This document shows positions 16,818 to 27,874 of a DNA stretch of 54,495 bases, one piece after another. The stretch comes from Limimaricola variabilis (GTDB lineage Bacteria; Pseudomonadota; Alphaproteobacteria; Rhodobacterales; Rhodobacteraceae). Numbering within the stretch: the first letter of the stretch is position 1; each line of letters starts with the position of its first letter. The notes under the pieces were generated by a model, which saw nothing but the letters and a program-made list of their open reading frames with translations, ran no database searches and was not told the DNA's origin. A program made the translations under genes and the position numbers. The stretch is taken from contig NZ_JACIBX010000017.1 of NCBI RefSeq assembly GCF_014195545.1, positions 1-54,495 on the forward strand. The letters run 5' to 3'.

Positions 16818-18712
16818 CGCGGTGTCCTTGTCATGGCGCAGCCGCCATAGCCGAGCCGGGGGGCGAAGTCGATGGGCCGGGCCGCGTCCTGCGGGCCGAG
16901 GCGCAGCTCGAAACGCAGCAGCCCGTCGCGGGCGGGGGCGAGCGGTGCGATCCCGCGCGCGGCGACCCGCGACACGGTTCGGCGAGCGGCGTCGGGCGCC
17001 TCGAACCAAGCGGCGGTGCCGGGCAGGGCGGCAAAGCGCCAGGACCTGCGGGGCCGCGGCGCCACCGGGCCCGCCGCCAGATGTGCCCGCAGCGCCGCGC
17101 GCAAGGGCTGGGCCGGGACCGGGATCTGGCCTTGTCGCAGCGCCTGCGCCAGAGGGTCGCCGCCCGAAAGCCGATGACTCGATACGGCGACCACGAAGCG
17201 ATCATCCGGAGCCACGACGCGTCCGGCCTGACGCAGGTCGTCGATGCGCGCGCCGATCGGCCGGGTCGGGTCAATCCGCCAAGTCAGCCCGTCGATCACG
17301 TCGAAGCCATAGGGCGGCATCGAGGGGTCGATCAGCGCCTGGTCGCGCGATCCGGGCAGCAGCCGGCGAAACAGCCGCGCTCCCTGCTCCAGCCAGCCCG
17401 CCAGCGTGGCCCCGTCGACCACGCTCAGGGACAGCAGGTCGGGATGCGGCTGGAGGGCGCGCAGATGGCGCTCGGTCACGGGCCCCGCTGGCAGCGACAG
17501 GAAATGCCGTGCGCCGCCGTGGCCGCCGCTGCGGAACGGCGCGGCGACAGTGAGAAGCGGCAGCATGGCTTCCGCGCGACCGGCGAGCAGCGGCGTCGCC
17601 GCCCGCCGCCATGCGTCGCACAGAAGCTGCAGCGAAGCATCCGGCGCGACCAGCGCGAAATGGCTGTCGATCGGCACCCGGCTGCGCCCGACCGGGCGGC
17701 GCAATTGCTCCAGCATGCGCAGATGCGGCTGCCGGGCCGAGGCGGCCACCAATTCGCGGTGCACCTGCGCAGACGCTGGGCCGGGCGCTTCGCTGCGTGA
17801 CCGGGCATGGACGACCCGCCAGCGTCCCGTCACGTCGCGCGCGAGGCCCAGATCGATCACCCCGAGATGGCTGCCGAACCGACCCGCCTGCGCCACCGGT
17901 GTGCCGTGCAACCGGCCATCTTCGCCGGGGGCAGGGTGGACCTCGTGGCTGTGTCCGAGGAAAAACGCGTCGATCCCGGGCAGGGCCGCCAGGGCCCGTC
18001 CGGCGTTCTCGGCACAGGGCGGGGCCGGCGCTTCGGGTCCGAGCCCGCTATGGGCCAGCGCCACCACCAGATCGGCACCGCGCTGACGCAGGGCCCCGGC
18101 GCGGGCCCGGGCCGCCGCGACCATGTCGCGCGCGCCCACCCGCCAGGCGAGCCAGCGGCGATCCCATTCGAGGCATTGCGGCGGCGCGAGGCCCAGAACG
18201 CCGATCCGCAGCAGCCGCTCGCGCCCGGCGGCATCGCGCAGCCGTCGCCGCAGCAGCAGCCCGGATGGCGCCAGTGGAAAAGCGTCGAGACCGCGGAGGT
18301 TGGCGGAGGTAACCGGATGCGCGAGTTGGTCGAGCACCCGGCGCAGCAGTTCGAGGCCGCGGTTGAACTCGTGATTGCCGAGCGTGCCCGCGTCGTAGCC
18401 CAGCGCGTTCATGGCCACCGCCACAGCGTGCGGTGCTGCGCCCCCCGCCGCCAGCCGCACGCTTTCGGCGTCGGCCATCGGGTTGCCGTGCAGGAAGTCA
18501 CCATTGTCGAACAGCAGCGTGTTGGCGCAGCGGCGGCGATGGGCCCGGATCAGCGGCGCCAGCCGTGCCAGCCCGACCCGGCAGTCGCGGCGCCGGGCGG
18601 TGTAGTCCCAAGGCAGGACGTGACCATGCAGGTCGGTGGTGCAAAGAAGCCGGAGCGCGATCCGCCCATTCTCTTCCGTGCTCTGGATGTCGTCGCCTGG
18701 TCTGTTCACCAC
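16793..18712 (-). CDS. 5'-nucleotidase / 2',3'-cyclic phosphodiesterase family protein
   Basis: A roughly 639-residue two-domain enzyme. The metallophosphatase domain has all five motifs: TTDLHGHV, DNGDFLHG, LGNHEFNRG, ALAHSGLG and LGHSHEVHP. The 5'-nucleotidase C-terminal domain has DGATLAGWLEQGARLF and YGFDVIDGLTWRID. Unlike CpdB or UshA there is no signal peptide before motif I, so a cytoplasmic location is inferred. I place the start at tandem GTG codons (18712/18709) with GGGGAG 7 nt upstream; the frame is open further to 18826. It overlaps the HAD gene by 25 nt. Confidence 0.85.
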   Translation of the reverse strand: MVNRPGDDIQSTEENGRIALRLLCTTDLHGHVLPWDYTARRRDCRVGLARLAPLIRAHRRRCANTLLFDNGDFLHGNPMADAESVRLAAGGAAPHAVAVAMNALGYDAGTLGNHEFNRGLELLRRVLDQLAHPVTSANLRGLDAFPLAPSGLLLRRRLRDAAGRERLLRIGVLGLAPPQCLEWDRRWLAWRVGARDMVAAARARAGALRQRGADLVVALAHSGLGPEAPAPPCAENAGRALAALPGIDAFFLGHSHEVHPAPGEDGRLHGTPVAQAGRFGSHLGVIDLGLARDVTGRWRVVHARSRSEAPGPASAQVHRELVAASARQPHLRMLEQLRRPVGRSRVPIDSHFALVAPDASLQLLCDAWRRAATPLLAGRAEAMLPLLTVAAPFRSGGHGGARHFLSLPAGPVTERHLRALQPHPDLLSLSVVDGATLAGWLEQGARLFRRLLPGSRDQALIDPSMPPYGFDVIDGLTWRIDPTRPIGARIDDLRQAGRVVAPDDRFVVAVSSHRLSGGDPLAQALRQGQIPVPAQPLRAALRAHLAAGPVAPRPRRSWRFAALPGTAAWFEAPDAARRTVSRVAARGIAPLAPARDGLLRFELRLGPQDAARPIDFAPRLGYGGCAMTRTPRCPAAMTP

Positions 18713-18845
18713 GCACCCGCTCCCCTTGCTGTGGAAAACATGAATAAAGCCTATGGTTGTGGCGGGTGGTCGCCCAGCTTTACATCGCCGCGACGTTGCG
18801 CACTGTGCGCCGTGCCGCAGCGTCACGAGCGCAAAGGGAGACTAC

Positions 18846-19802
18846 ATGACGATTTCCGAGCCGATCACCTTCGGCGGCGACGGGTTCGACCGCGCCGCCT
18901 CCCTGCGCGATGATTCGGAGGCGCTGGCGGCTCTGGCGGCGCGGCCCGGCGCGCAGGCGCTGCCGCTCTGGCGCGGCCGGATGTTGCTCGATGGCGACCG
19001 GCTGGTGTCGCTTGCCCGGACGGATGCGGTGTTCGGCCCGGCCGCCGCGATGGCCGAGGCGGTGCTTCTGGGCCGCGACCCGGCGGGGGAGGGCATCTGG
19101 GCCTGCGCCTTGCCCGACTGGCCCGGCGCACCGGAGGAAATGTCGCCGATCGAGGATCTGGCACATCCGGACATCGCGGTCGGCCGCTTTGCCGAACTGA
19201 GGGGCCGGCTGGGCGGGCTGTCGCCGCGCGACGCCGAGCTGGCGGCGATGGCGCGCGCATTGCTGAACTGGCACGCGGCGCACCGTTTCTGCGCGCGCTG
19301 CGGCGCGCCGAGCGAGATGGCGCAGGCGGGCTGGCGGCGCGACTGCCCCTCCTGCGGCGGGCAGCATTTCCCGCGCACCGATCCGGTGGTGATCATGCTG
19401 GTGACGCAGGGCGATCATCTGCTGCTCGGTCGCGCTCCGGCCTGGCCCGAGACGATGTTCTCGGTACTCGCCGGCTATGTCGAGCCGGGCGAGACCGCCG
19501 AGGCGGCGGTGCGCCGCGAGGTGGCCGAGGAGGTCGGGGTGACTGTAGGGGAGGTTGGCTACGTGGCGAGCCAGCCCTGGCCCTTTCCCGCCTCGTTGAT
19601 GCTGGGCTTTCATGCCCGCGTGGCGGGGCGGGAGCGGCCGGAGCCGCGGCCCGATCCGGCCGAGATCGCGGCCGCGCATTGGGTGTCGCGGCAGCGTCTG
19701 GCACGGATCTTCGCCGGCGAGGACGCCGAGATCCGCCCGCCGCTCAGGGGCTCGATCGCGCGGCACCTGATGTGGAACTGGCTTGCGGGCAGGCTCGATT
19801 GA
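18846..19802 (+). CDS. nudC: NAD(+)/NADH diphosphatase, RNA de-NADding enzyme NudC
   Basis: A 318-residue Nudix hydrolase. An N-terminal NudC-type domain is followed by a zinc ribbon (CARCGAPSEMAQAGWRRDC with PSC) and the Nudix box GETAEAAVRREVAEEVG, the catalytic metal site. The downstream QPWPFPASLMLGF is the NudC-specific SQPWPFP-type motif that recognises the nicotinamide nucleotide. GGGAGA lies before the ATG at 18846. It is divergent from the nucleotidase gene across 133 nt. Confidence 0.95.
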   Translation: MTISEPITFGGDGFDRAASLRDDSEALAALAARPGAQALPLWRGRMLLDGDRLVSLARTDAVFGPAAAMAEAVLLGRDPAGEGIWACALPDWPGAPEEMSPIEDLAHPDIAVGRFAELRGRLGGLSPRDAELAAMARALLNWHAAHRFCARCGAPSEMAQAGWRRDCPSCGGQHFPRTDPVVIMLVTQGDHLLLGRAPAWPETMFSVLAGYVEPGETAEAAVRREVAEEVGVTVGEVGYVASQPWPFPASLMLGFHARVAGRERPEPRPDPAEIAAAHWVSRQRLARIFAGEDAEIRPPLRGSIARHLMWNWLAGRLD

Positions 19803-19842
19803 CGCGACAAATCGCCCCAAAGAGGCAGATCGAGGCAGCATC

Positions 19843-20307
19843 ATGGAATTCTCGTCGCAGCAGCGGGTCGCGGCCCCGCGCGACTTCGTCTTCGAGCAGG
19901 CCAGCGATTTCACCGCCTTCGAGCGGCAGGCGCTGCGCCGGGGGATCGAGATCGAGCGGCGCGGCGGCCCCGCCCCGGTGGGCCGGGCCTGGAGTGCCAG
20001 CGTGCCGGTGATGGGCCGCGAGCGCGAGATCGCGGCCGAGATCATCGGCTTCGACGCGCCGCAGGACTACACGGTGCGCGGCGAGAGCTCGGGGCTCGAG
20101 ATCGTGGTGCGGGTCGAGGCGCAGCCCGAGACGACGGGCGAGAGCAGGCTCGGCTTGTCGGTGACGCTGGCGCCACGCTCCATGCCCGGACGGCTGGTGC
20201 TGCAATCGCTGAAGTTGGCGCGCGGCACGCTCGAGACCCGCCTCGCCGGGCGGCTCGAAGGGTATGCCCGCGAAATCGAGGCGCGCTGGGCGCGGCGGGC
20301 GGGCTGA
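19843..20307 (+). CDS. SRPBCC (START/Bet v 1-like) family protein
   Basis: A 154-residue soluble protein with the pattern of the polyketide-cyclase/SRPBCC fold: MEFSSQQRVAAPRDFVFEQA at the start, a central antiparallel sheet region and a long C-terminal helix (LETRLAGRLEGYAREIEARW). It probably binds a hydrophobic ligand, but nothing names it. It lies 40 nt behind nudC and may be co-transcribed with it; its stop is 4 nt from that of pheA, which converges. Confidence 0.7.
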   Translation: MEFSSQQRVAAPRDFVFEQASDFTAFERQALRRGIEIERRGGPAPVGRAWSASVPVMGREREIAAEIIGFDAPQDYTVRGESSGLEIVVRVEAQPETTGESRLGLSVTLAPRSMPGRLVLQSLKLARGTLETRLAGRLEGYAREIEARWARRAG

Positions 20308-20311
20308 GAGA

Positions 20312-21163
20312 TCAGCCGCGCTGCGCCGGCTCGTGCCGGCGCGAGGCCGCCGGGAAAACGCCCATCAGCTTGATGCTGTCGGTGAAGTAGTCGAGTTCGT
20401 CGAAGGCGAGCTGGACGTTGCGGTCGTCGGGATGCCCCTCGATCTCGGCGTAGAACTGGGTCGCGGTGAACTGGCCGCCGACCATGTAGCTCTCGAGCTT
20501 GGTCATGTTGACGCCGTTGGTCGCGAAGCCGCCCATCGCCTTGTAGAGCGCGGCCGGAATGTTGCGCACCCGGAACACGAAGCTGGTCATCATGCCGGCC
20601 TTGCCACGACGCTTGAGGTCCGGTTCGCGCGCCATGACCAGGAACCGCGTGGTGTTGCGGGCGTGATCCTCGATATGGCGCGCCAGCACGTCGAGCCCGT
20701 AGATCTCGGCCGCGATCTCGGAGGCGAGCGCGGCGTGGCGCGGATCACCGGCCTCGGCGATGGCGCGGGCCGATCCGGCGGTGTCGGCGCCGGTGATGGT
20801 CGAGATGCCGTGCTCGCGCAGGAAGCCCCGGCACTGACCCAGTAGCACGGTATGGCTGGTCGCGGTCTCGACCTGCGCCAGCCGTGCACCCTTTACGCCC
20901 AGCAGGTTGATATGCACCCGCACGAAGGCCTCGTCGACGATGTGCAGCCCGCTCTCGGGAAGCAGGTGATGCACGTCCGCGACCCGGCCATAGGTCGAGT
21001 TCTCGACCGCGATCATGCCAAGCTCGGCCGTGCCCTTGCGCACCGCCTCGATCGCGTCCTCGAAGGTGGTGCAGGGCAGCGGTTCCATGTCGGGCCGCGC
21101 CTCGGCGCAGGCCTGATGGCCATAGGCGCCAAGTTCACCCTGGAATGCGATGCGTCCGGCCAT
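20312..21163 (-). CDS. pheA: Prephenate dehydratase
   Basis: A 283-residue monofunctional enzyme that converts prephenate to phenylpyruvate in phenylalanine synthesis. The catalytic domain begins GRIAFQGELGAYGHQA and contains AVENSTYGRV and the catalytic NTTRFLVM. The C-terminal ACT domain has TSFVFRVRNIPAALYKAMG for feedback by phenylalanine; the usual ESRP is ESYM, a common alphaproteobacterial variant. GGGGAGGA lies before the ATG at 21163. The tyrosine-branch dehydrogenase lies 25 kb away. Confidence 0.94.
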   Translation of the reverse strand: MAGRIAFQGELGAYGHQACAEARPDMEPLPCTTFEDAIEAVRKGTAELGMIAVENSTYGRVADVHHLLPESGLHIVDEAFVRVHINLLGVKGARLAQVETATSHTVLLGQCRGFLREHGISTITGADTAGSARAIAEAGDPRHAALASEIAAEIYGLDVLARHIEDHARNTTRFLVMAREPDLKRRGKAGMMTSFVFRVRNIPAALYKAMGGFATNGVNMTKLESYMVGGQFTATQFYAEIEGHPDDRNVQLAFDELDYFTDSIKLMGVFPAASRRHEPAQRG

Positions 21164-21282
21164 GGCGGATCCTCCCCTCGGCGGGCTCCCCATAAGGGCA
21201 ATTCGTCGCGGGACTACACCTTGCAACCGCGCGCGGGAAGCGGATACATACCCGCGAAACGCCGAACGGAATGGAACGCGAC

Positions 21283-21810
21283 ATGTTCGACACGATGACC
21301 CTGACCAAGGTCGTTGGCGGCCTCTGCGGCACGCTGCTGGTCTTCCTCCTTGGTGGCTGGGCCGCCGACATCATCTATGGTGCCGGCCATGGAGGCGGTC
21401 ATGGCGAGGTCGAGCAGGCCTACTCGATCCCGGTCGAGGACGCCGGTGGCGAAGGCGGCGCCGAGGAAGAGGCGGTCCCCTTCGAGGAGATCTATGCCAG
21501 CGCCGATGCCGCGGCGGGTGAAGGCGTCTGGCGCAACTGCCGCTCCTGCCACGCTCTGGAAGAGGGCGTGAACGGCACCGGCCCGTCGCTCCACGGAGTC
21601 GTCGGCCGCGAGGTCGGCGCCTATCCGGGCTACAGCTACTCGGGCGCGCTCAAGGCGGTGGCCGATGTCTGGTCGCCCGAGCATCTGAACGGCTTCCTCG
21701 CCAACCCGCGCGACTACGCGCCGGGCACCAAGATGACCTATAACGGTCTCAAGGATGCCGAGGACCGCGCCAATCTGATCGCCTATCTCGCGACAATCGG
21801 CGGCGGATAA
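21283..21810 (+). CDS. cycY: Membrane-anchored cytochrome c_y
   Basis: A 175-residue cytochrome with an uncleaved N-terminal anchor (KVVGGLCGTLLVFLLGGW, about 9-27), a Gly/Glu-rich linker of about 45 residues and a class I c domain. The haem site is CRSCH, followed by GPSLHGVVGRE and the axial methionine in GTKMTYNGL. In this order cytochrome c_y carries electrons from the bc1 complex to cbb3 or aa3 oxidases or to the reaction centre. MFDTMTLTK matches the known start of the family, so 21283 is chosen over 21271. Confidence 0.93.
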   Translation: MFDTMTLTKVVGGLCGTLLVFLLGGWAADIIYGAGHGGGHGEVEQAYSIPVEDAGGEGGAEEEAVPFEEIYASADAAAGEGVWRNCRSCHALEEGVNGTGPSLHGVVGREVGAYPGYSYSGALKAVADVWSPEHLNGFLANPRDYAPGTKMTYNGLKDAEDRANLIAYLATIGGG

Positions 21811-21832
21811 CCCCTCAGGGTTGAATGGCTTC

Positions 21833-21861
21833 GGGGCCGCTCCGCAAGGGGCGGCCCCTTT
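21833..21861 (+). terminator. Rho-independent terminator after cytochrome c_y gene
   Basis: An 11-bp stem (GGGGCCGCTCC / GGGGCGGCCCC, one G-T wobble) closes a GCAA loop and ends in TTTC, 22 nt after the stop codon. Confidence 0.8.
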
Positions 21862-21906
21862 CGCATGCTGCGGGCGGCCATGCGCCGCCGCTCACGCAAT
21901 CTCGCC

Positions 21907-21936
21907 TTGAACGTCAGCGCCTTGCGCCGCTAGCCT
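21907..21936 (+). promoter_or_regulatory. Candidate promoter of the yejABEF operon
   Basis: TTGAAC at 21907-21912 and TAGCCT at 21931-21936 are separated by 18 nt, within the GCTAGCCT element that recurs before several genes here. The predicted start is about 25-30 nt before yejA. Confidence 0.4.
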
Positions 21937-21969
21937 CGCCCTCAGGCCGTCCCGCCGGAGGAGTGCAAG

Positions 21970-23946
21970 ATGCAAGCGACCCGTCCTTATGCCCGAGCCG
22001 TCACCCGTCCCGCGGGACGGCCAGCTCTGTGGATCACCGGCTCGGCACTGGCTCTCGCGGCGCTGTTCGTCGCGGCGCCCGGCCGCGCGCAGGAGGCGCC
22101 TGCCGCGGCGCCGCCCGAGACGACCCAGCCGGCCAGTGCCGAAGGCGGGGCCGGCGAGGAGCGGGTCATCACCAGCCACGGCTACACCAATTTCGGGGAG
22201 CTGAGATACGGCCCCGACATTGAGCATCTCGACTACGTCAACCCGGACGCGCCCAAGGGCGGCGAGATCAGCGAGTGGTCGCAAGGCACCTTCGACAGCT
22301 TCAACTCCTATTCGCGTCAGGGCGTCGCCGCCGCGCTGAATTCGCTGCCGCATGAGCGGATCATGACCTCGGTCGCCGACGATCCCTATGGGATCTACTG
22401 CTACCTCTGCACCACTCTCGAATATCCCGAGAGCCGCGACTGGGTGATCTTCAACCTGCGCGACGACGTGACCTTCGCCGACGGCACCCCGATGACCGCC
22501 GAGGACCTGAAGTTCACCAACGAACTGTTCCTCGAACAGGGCATCGCCGAGTTCCGCGCCGTGGTGCAGAACTTCCTCGACAGCGTCGAGGTGCTGGGGC
22601 CGCACCGGATCAAATTCACCTTCAACAAGGACGCCCCGCGCCGCGACGTGATCGGCTTCGCTGGCTCGACCATCGCCTTCTCCAAGGCCTGGTTCGAGGA
22701 GACCGGTGCGCGGATCGACGAGAGCACGCAGGAGCCCTTCCTCGGCACTGGCGCCTACGAGTTGAAGAGCTTCGACATCAACCGGCGCATCGTCTACGGC
22801 CGCAACGAGAATTTCTGGGGCGCTGACCACCCGTTCAACATCGGGCGCAACAACTTCGACACGATCCGGGTCGAGTATTTCGCCGACAGCAGCGCCGCCT
22901 TCGAGGGCTTCAAGTCGGGCGAATACACCTTCCGGGCCGAGAACTCCTCCAAGGACTGGGCCACCGGTTACGACTTCCCGGCGATCCAGAAGGGCTGGGT
23001 GGTGCGCGAGGAGATCCCCGACGGCACCATCGCCGGCGCGCAGGCCTTCATCTTCAACCTCGACGACCCTAAGTGGCAGGATCCGCGCGTCCGCGAGGCG
23101 ATCGGGATGATGTTCAACTTCGAATGGTCGAACGAGTCGCTTTTCTACGGCCTCTATGAACGGGTCGAGAGCTTCTTCGAAAATTCCGATCTCGAGGCGA
23201 CCGGCACCCCGTCCGACGGCGAGCGCGCGCTCCTCGAGCCGCTGGTCGAGGAAGGGCTCCTGCCCGAGACCATCCTGACCGAGGAGGCACGCCGTGCCCC
23301 GGTGCTCGACGTTTCGGCCAATACCCCGGACCGCCGCACCTACCGCGAGGCCGGGCGGCTTCTGGAGGAGGCAGGCTGGACCGTCGGCGATGACGGCCTG
23401 CGCCGCAAGGATGGCGAGGTGCTGGAGCTGGTCTTCCTTCAGGTCAGCCCACAATTCGACCGCATCGTGAACCCCTTCATCGAGAACCTCGCCCGGCTGG
23501 GCGTGAAGGGCGTGCTCGACCGGGTCGATACCGCGCAATATGTCGAGCGCACCCGCTCGGGCGATTTCGACCTCGTTAACCACACTTTCTCGATGGGCTT
23601 CGAGCCGGGGGTCGAGCTGGAGCAGTGGTATGCCTCCAAGACCGCTGACGACAGCTCGCGCAACCTGATGCGGCTGCGCAACCCGGCGGTGGATCGTCTG
23701 GTGACCGAGGTGATCAACGCGCAGTCGCTCGAGGATCTGACTACCGCCACCCATGCGCTCGACCGGGTGCTCAGGGCCGAGGTGATCTGGGTGCCGCAGT
23801 GGTACAAGGACGTCTACACCGTCGCCTATTATGACCAGTACCGTCATCCCGAGAACATGCCGCCGCTGACACTGGGCGAGATGGACTTCTGGTGGTACGA
23901 CGCCGAGGCCGCAGAAGAGCTGCGCGCCGCGGGCGCGCTGCGCTAA
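21970..23946 (+). CDS. yejA: Peptide ABC transporter substrate-binding protein, YejA-type
   Basis: A 658-residue periplasmic binding protein of the SBP family 5 (PF00496-type). A signal peptide ends near residue 41 (GRAQ-EAP), followed by an Ala/Pro/Glu linker of about 25 residues. The body has YGPDIEHLDYVNPDAPKGGE and DPYGIYCYLCTTLEYPESRDW, typical of the YejA group that binds oligopeptides or peptide-nucleotide antibiotics such as microcin C. It is the first gene of yejABEF, with GGAGGAG before its ATG. Confidence 0.92.
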   Translation: MQATRPYARAVTRPAGRPALWITGSALALAALFVAAPGRAQEAPAAAPPETTQPASAEGGAGEERVITSHGYTNFGELRYGPDIEHLDYVNPDAPKGGEISEWSQGTFDSFNSYSRQGVAAALNSLPHERIMTSVADDPYGIYCYLCTTLEYPESRDWVIFNLRDDVTFADGTPMTAEDLKFTNELFLEQGIAEFRAVVQNFLDSVEVLGPHRIKFTFNKDAPRRDVIGFAGSTIAFSKAWFEETGARIDESTQEPFLGTGAYELKSFDINRRIVYGRNENFWGADHPFNIGRNNFDTIRVEYFADSSAAFEGFKSGEYTFRAENSSKDWATGYDFPAIQKGWVVREEIPDGTIAGAQAFIFNLDDPKWQDPRVREAIGMMFNFEWSNESLFYGLYERVESFFENSDLEATGTPSDGERALLEPLVEEGLLPETILTEEARRAPVLDVSANTPDRRTYREAGRLLEEAGWTVGDDGLRRKDGEVLELVFLQVSPQFDRIVNPFIENLARLGVKGVLDRVDTAQYVERTRSGDFDLVNHTFSMGFEPGVELEQWYASKTADDSSRNLMRLRNPAVDRLVTEVINAQSLEDLTTATHALDRVLRAEVIWVPQWYKDVYTVAYYDQYRHPENMPPLTLGEMDFWWYDAEAAEELRAAGALR

Positions 23947-23964
23947 AGGAGAATTTCCGACCGC

Positions 23965-25041
23965 ATGGGCGCCTATATCCTCAGACGTTTGCTGCTCGTG
24001 ATCCCGACGCTGCTCGGGATCATGATCATCAACTTCGCCCTCGTGCAGTTCGTGCCGGGCGGGCCGATCGAGCAGATCATCGCCCAGATGGAGGGCGGTG
24101 GCGACGTGTTCGAGAGCATCGCCGGCGGCGGGGCCGAGGTGAGCCAGGGCGGAGGCGACAGCGACTATATCGGCGCGCGCGGCCTGCCGCCCGAGTTCAT
24201 CGCCGAGCTCGAGCGCGAGTTCGGCTTCGACAAGCCGCCGCTGGAACGGTTCCTGAACATGATGTGGAACTACATCCGCTTCGATTTCGGCGAGAGCTAC
24301 TTCCGCTCGATCTCGGTGGTCGACTTGGTGCTGGAGAAGATGCCGGTCTCGATCACGCTGGGACTGTGGTCGACGCTGCTGGCCTATCTGATCTCGATCC
24401 CGCTGGGCATCCGCAAGGCGGTGCGTGACGGCTCCTCCTTCGACACCTGGACCAGCGGCGCCATCATCGTCGGCTACGCGATCCCCGGCTTCCTCTTCGC
24501 GATCCTGCTGATCGTGCTCTTCGCCGGGGGCTCCTACTGGCGGATCTTCCCGCTCAGAGGGCTGACCTCCGACAATTGGGAGAGCCTGTCGCTGATCGGC
24601 AAGGTGCTCGACTATTTCTGGCACATCACGCTGCCGGTGCTGGCCTCGACCATCTCGGCCTTCGCGACGCTGACGTTGCTGACCAAGAATTCCTTCCTCG
24701 ACGAGATCAAGAAGCAATACGTGATGACGGCCCGGGCCAAGGGGCTCACCGAGCGCCGGGTCCTCTACGGCCACGTCTTCCGCAACGCCATGCTGATCGT
24801 GATCTCAGGCTTCCCGGCGCTGTTCATCGGCGTGTTCTTCGGCGGCAGCCTGATCATCGAGACGCTGTTCTCGCTCGACGGTCTGGGGCGGCTCGGCTTC
24901 GAGGCGACCGTGGCGCGCGACTACCCGGTCGTGTTCGGCACCCTTTTCGCCTTCTCGCTGCTGGCGCTGGTCGTCGGCATCCTCACCGACCTCACATATG
25001 TGCTGATCGACCCGCGCATCGACTTCGAACGGAGAGGCTGA
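23965..25041 (+). CDS. yejB: Peptide ABC transporter permease, YejB-type
   Basis: A 358-residue inner-membrane permease. It opens with [19 protein letters not shown], carries a periplasmic insertion after the first helix (about 30-75) and has five further helices. The EAA loop [25 protein letters not shown] contacts the ATPase. It follows yejA by 18 nt with AAGGAG before the ATG, and its stop is directly followed by the yejE ATG. Confidence 0.95.
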   Translation: MGAYILRRLLLVIPTLLGIMIINFALVQFVPGGPIEQIIAQMEGGGDVFESIAGGGAEVSQGGGDSDYIGARGLPPEFIAELEREFGFDKPPLERFLNMMWNYIRFDFGESYFRSISVVDLVLEKMPVSITLGLWSTLLAYLISIPLGIRKAVRDGSSFDTWTSGAIIVGYAIPGFLFAILLIVLFAGGSYWRIFPLRGLTSDNWESLSLIGKVLDYFWHITLPVLASTISAFATLTLLTKNSFLDEIKKQYVMTARAKGLTERRVLYGHVFRNAMLIVISGFPALFIGVFFGGSLIIETLFSLDGLGRLGFEATVARDYPVVFGTLFAFSLLALVVGILTDLTYVLIDPRIDFERRG

Positions 25042-26162
25042 ATGGCGCTGTCGCCGCTCAACGCGCGCCGCTGGCGCAATTTCAAGCGTAACCGCCGGGC
25101 GCTGTGGTCGCTCGTCATCTTCTCGGTGCTGTTCGGGCTGAGCCTCTTCGCGGAGCTTCTGGCCAACGACAAGCCATTGCTGGTGAGCTATCGCGGTGAA
25201 CTCAGAAGCCCGATCGTGGGCTTCTATTCCGAGCGGGATTTCGGCGGCGATTTCCCGACCGAGGCGGCCTATTCGGACCCCGAGGTGCAGTGCTTGATCG
25301 TCACCGGCGGGCTGACCGACTGCTTCTACGAGCCGGCGGCGATCATGGCGGCGGCCGAGGCGGGCGAGCCGCTGCCGCTCGAGGAGAGCGACCCGGCCGA
25401 TTACGCCAAGGGCTGGATGATCTGGCCGCCGATCCCTTATTCCTACGACACCATCGTCGATGTGCCCGGCGTCGCCCCGGCGCCGCCGTCGGAGACCAAC
25501 TGGCTCGGCACTGACGACACCAAGCGCGACGTGGTCGCGCGGGTGATCTACGGCTTCCGGCTGTCGGTGGTCTTCGCGATCATCGTCACGCTGGCCTCGT
25601 CGCTGATCGGCATCGTGGCGGGCGCGGTGCAGGGCTATTTCGGCGGCTGGACCGACCTGATCTTCCAGCGGATCATCGAGATCTGGACCGGCACGCCTTC
25701 GCTCTACGTGATCATCATCGTCTTCGCGATATTGGGACGAAGTTTCTGGCTACTAGTGTTTCTCACCGTGCTGTTCGGCTGGCCCTCGCTGGTCGGCGTG
25801 GTGCGGGCCGAGTTCTTGCGCGCCCGCAACTTCGAATACATCCGCGCTGCCCGGGCGCTGGGCGTCTCCGACAGCAAGATCATGTTCCGCCACATGCTGC
25901 CCAACGCCATGGTCGCGACCGTCACCATGCTGCCCTTCCTCGTCACCGGCGCCATCGGCACGCTGGCCGCGCTCGATTTCTTGGGCTTCGGCCTGCCGTC
26001 CTCGGCGCCCTCTCTGGGCGAGCTGACATTGCAGGCCAAGCAGAACCTGCAGGCGCCGTGGCTGGGCTTCACCGCCTTCTTCACCTTCGCGATCATGCTG
26101 TCGCTTCTGGTGTTCATCTTCGAGGGGGTGCGTGACGCCTTCGATCCGAGGAAGACCTTCGC

Positions 26163-26166
<4 letters not shown>
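25042..26166 (+). CDS. yejE: Peptide ABC transporter permease, YejE-type
   Basis: A 374-residue permease. One helix (about 22-40) is followed by the long periplasmic domain characteristic of YejE (GFYSERDFGGDFPTEAAYSDP, residues about 56-150). The motif NWLGTDDTKRDVVARVIYGF precedes five helices. The EAA loop is YIRAARALGVSDSKIMFRHML. It abuts yejB without a gap and overlaps yejF by 4 nt (ATGA). Confidence 0.94.
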
Positions 26167-27746
<1,580 letters not shown>

Positions 27747-27756
27747 ATCCGTACCG

Positions 27757-27775
27757 CGTCGCGAGGTCCGCGACG
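27757..27775. terminator. Weak hairpin after yejF
   Basis: A 7-bp stem CGTCGCG / CGCGACG with a 5-nt loop lies 10 nt after yejF in the convergent gap before the FAH-family gene. It has no T run. Confidence 0.3.
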
Positions 27776-27874
27776 GCGTGCCATGCGTATTTGCCGGAAT
27801 GGTGAAGGGGCGGCTGGGCGCTCGTCCGGGTGGGGCCTGCGCCTCACCCAGCCTTTGAGGCACAAGACGCGCGG

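Noticed and set aside
21892-24774. A 960-codon minus-strand open frame opposite yejA/yejB
   Set aside because: Antisense shadow of well-conserved transporter genes, rich in His/Asp/Glu/Val typical of reverse reading of GC-rich codons.
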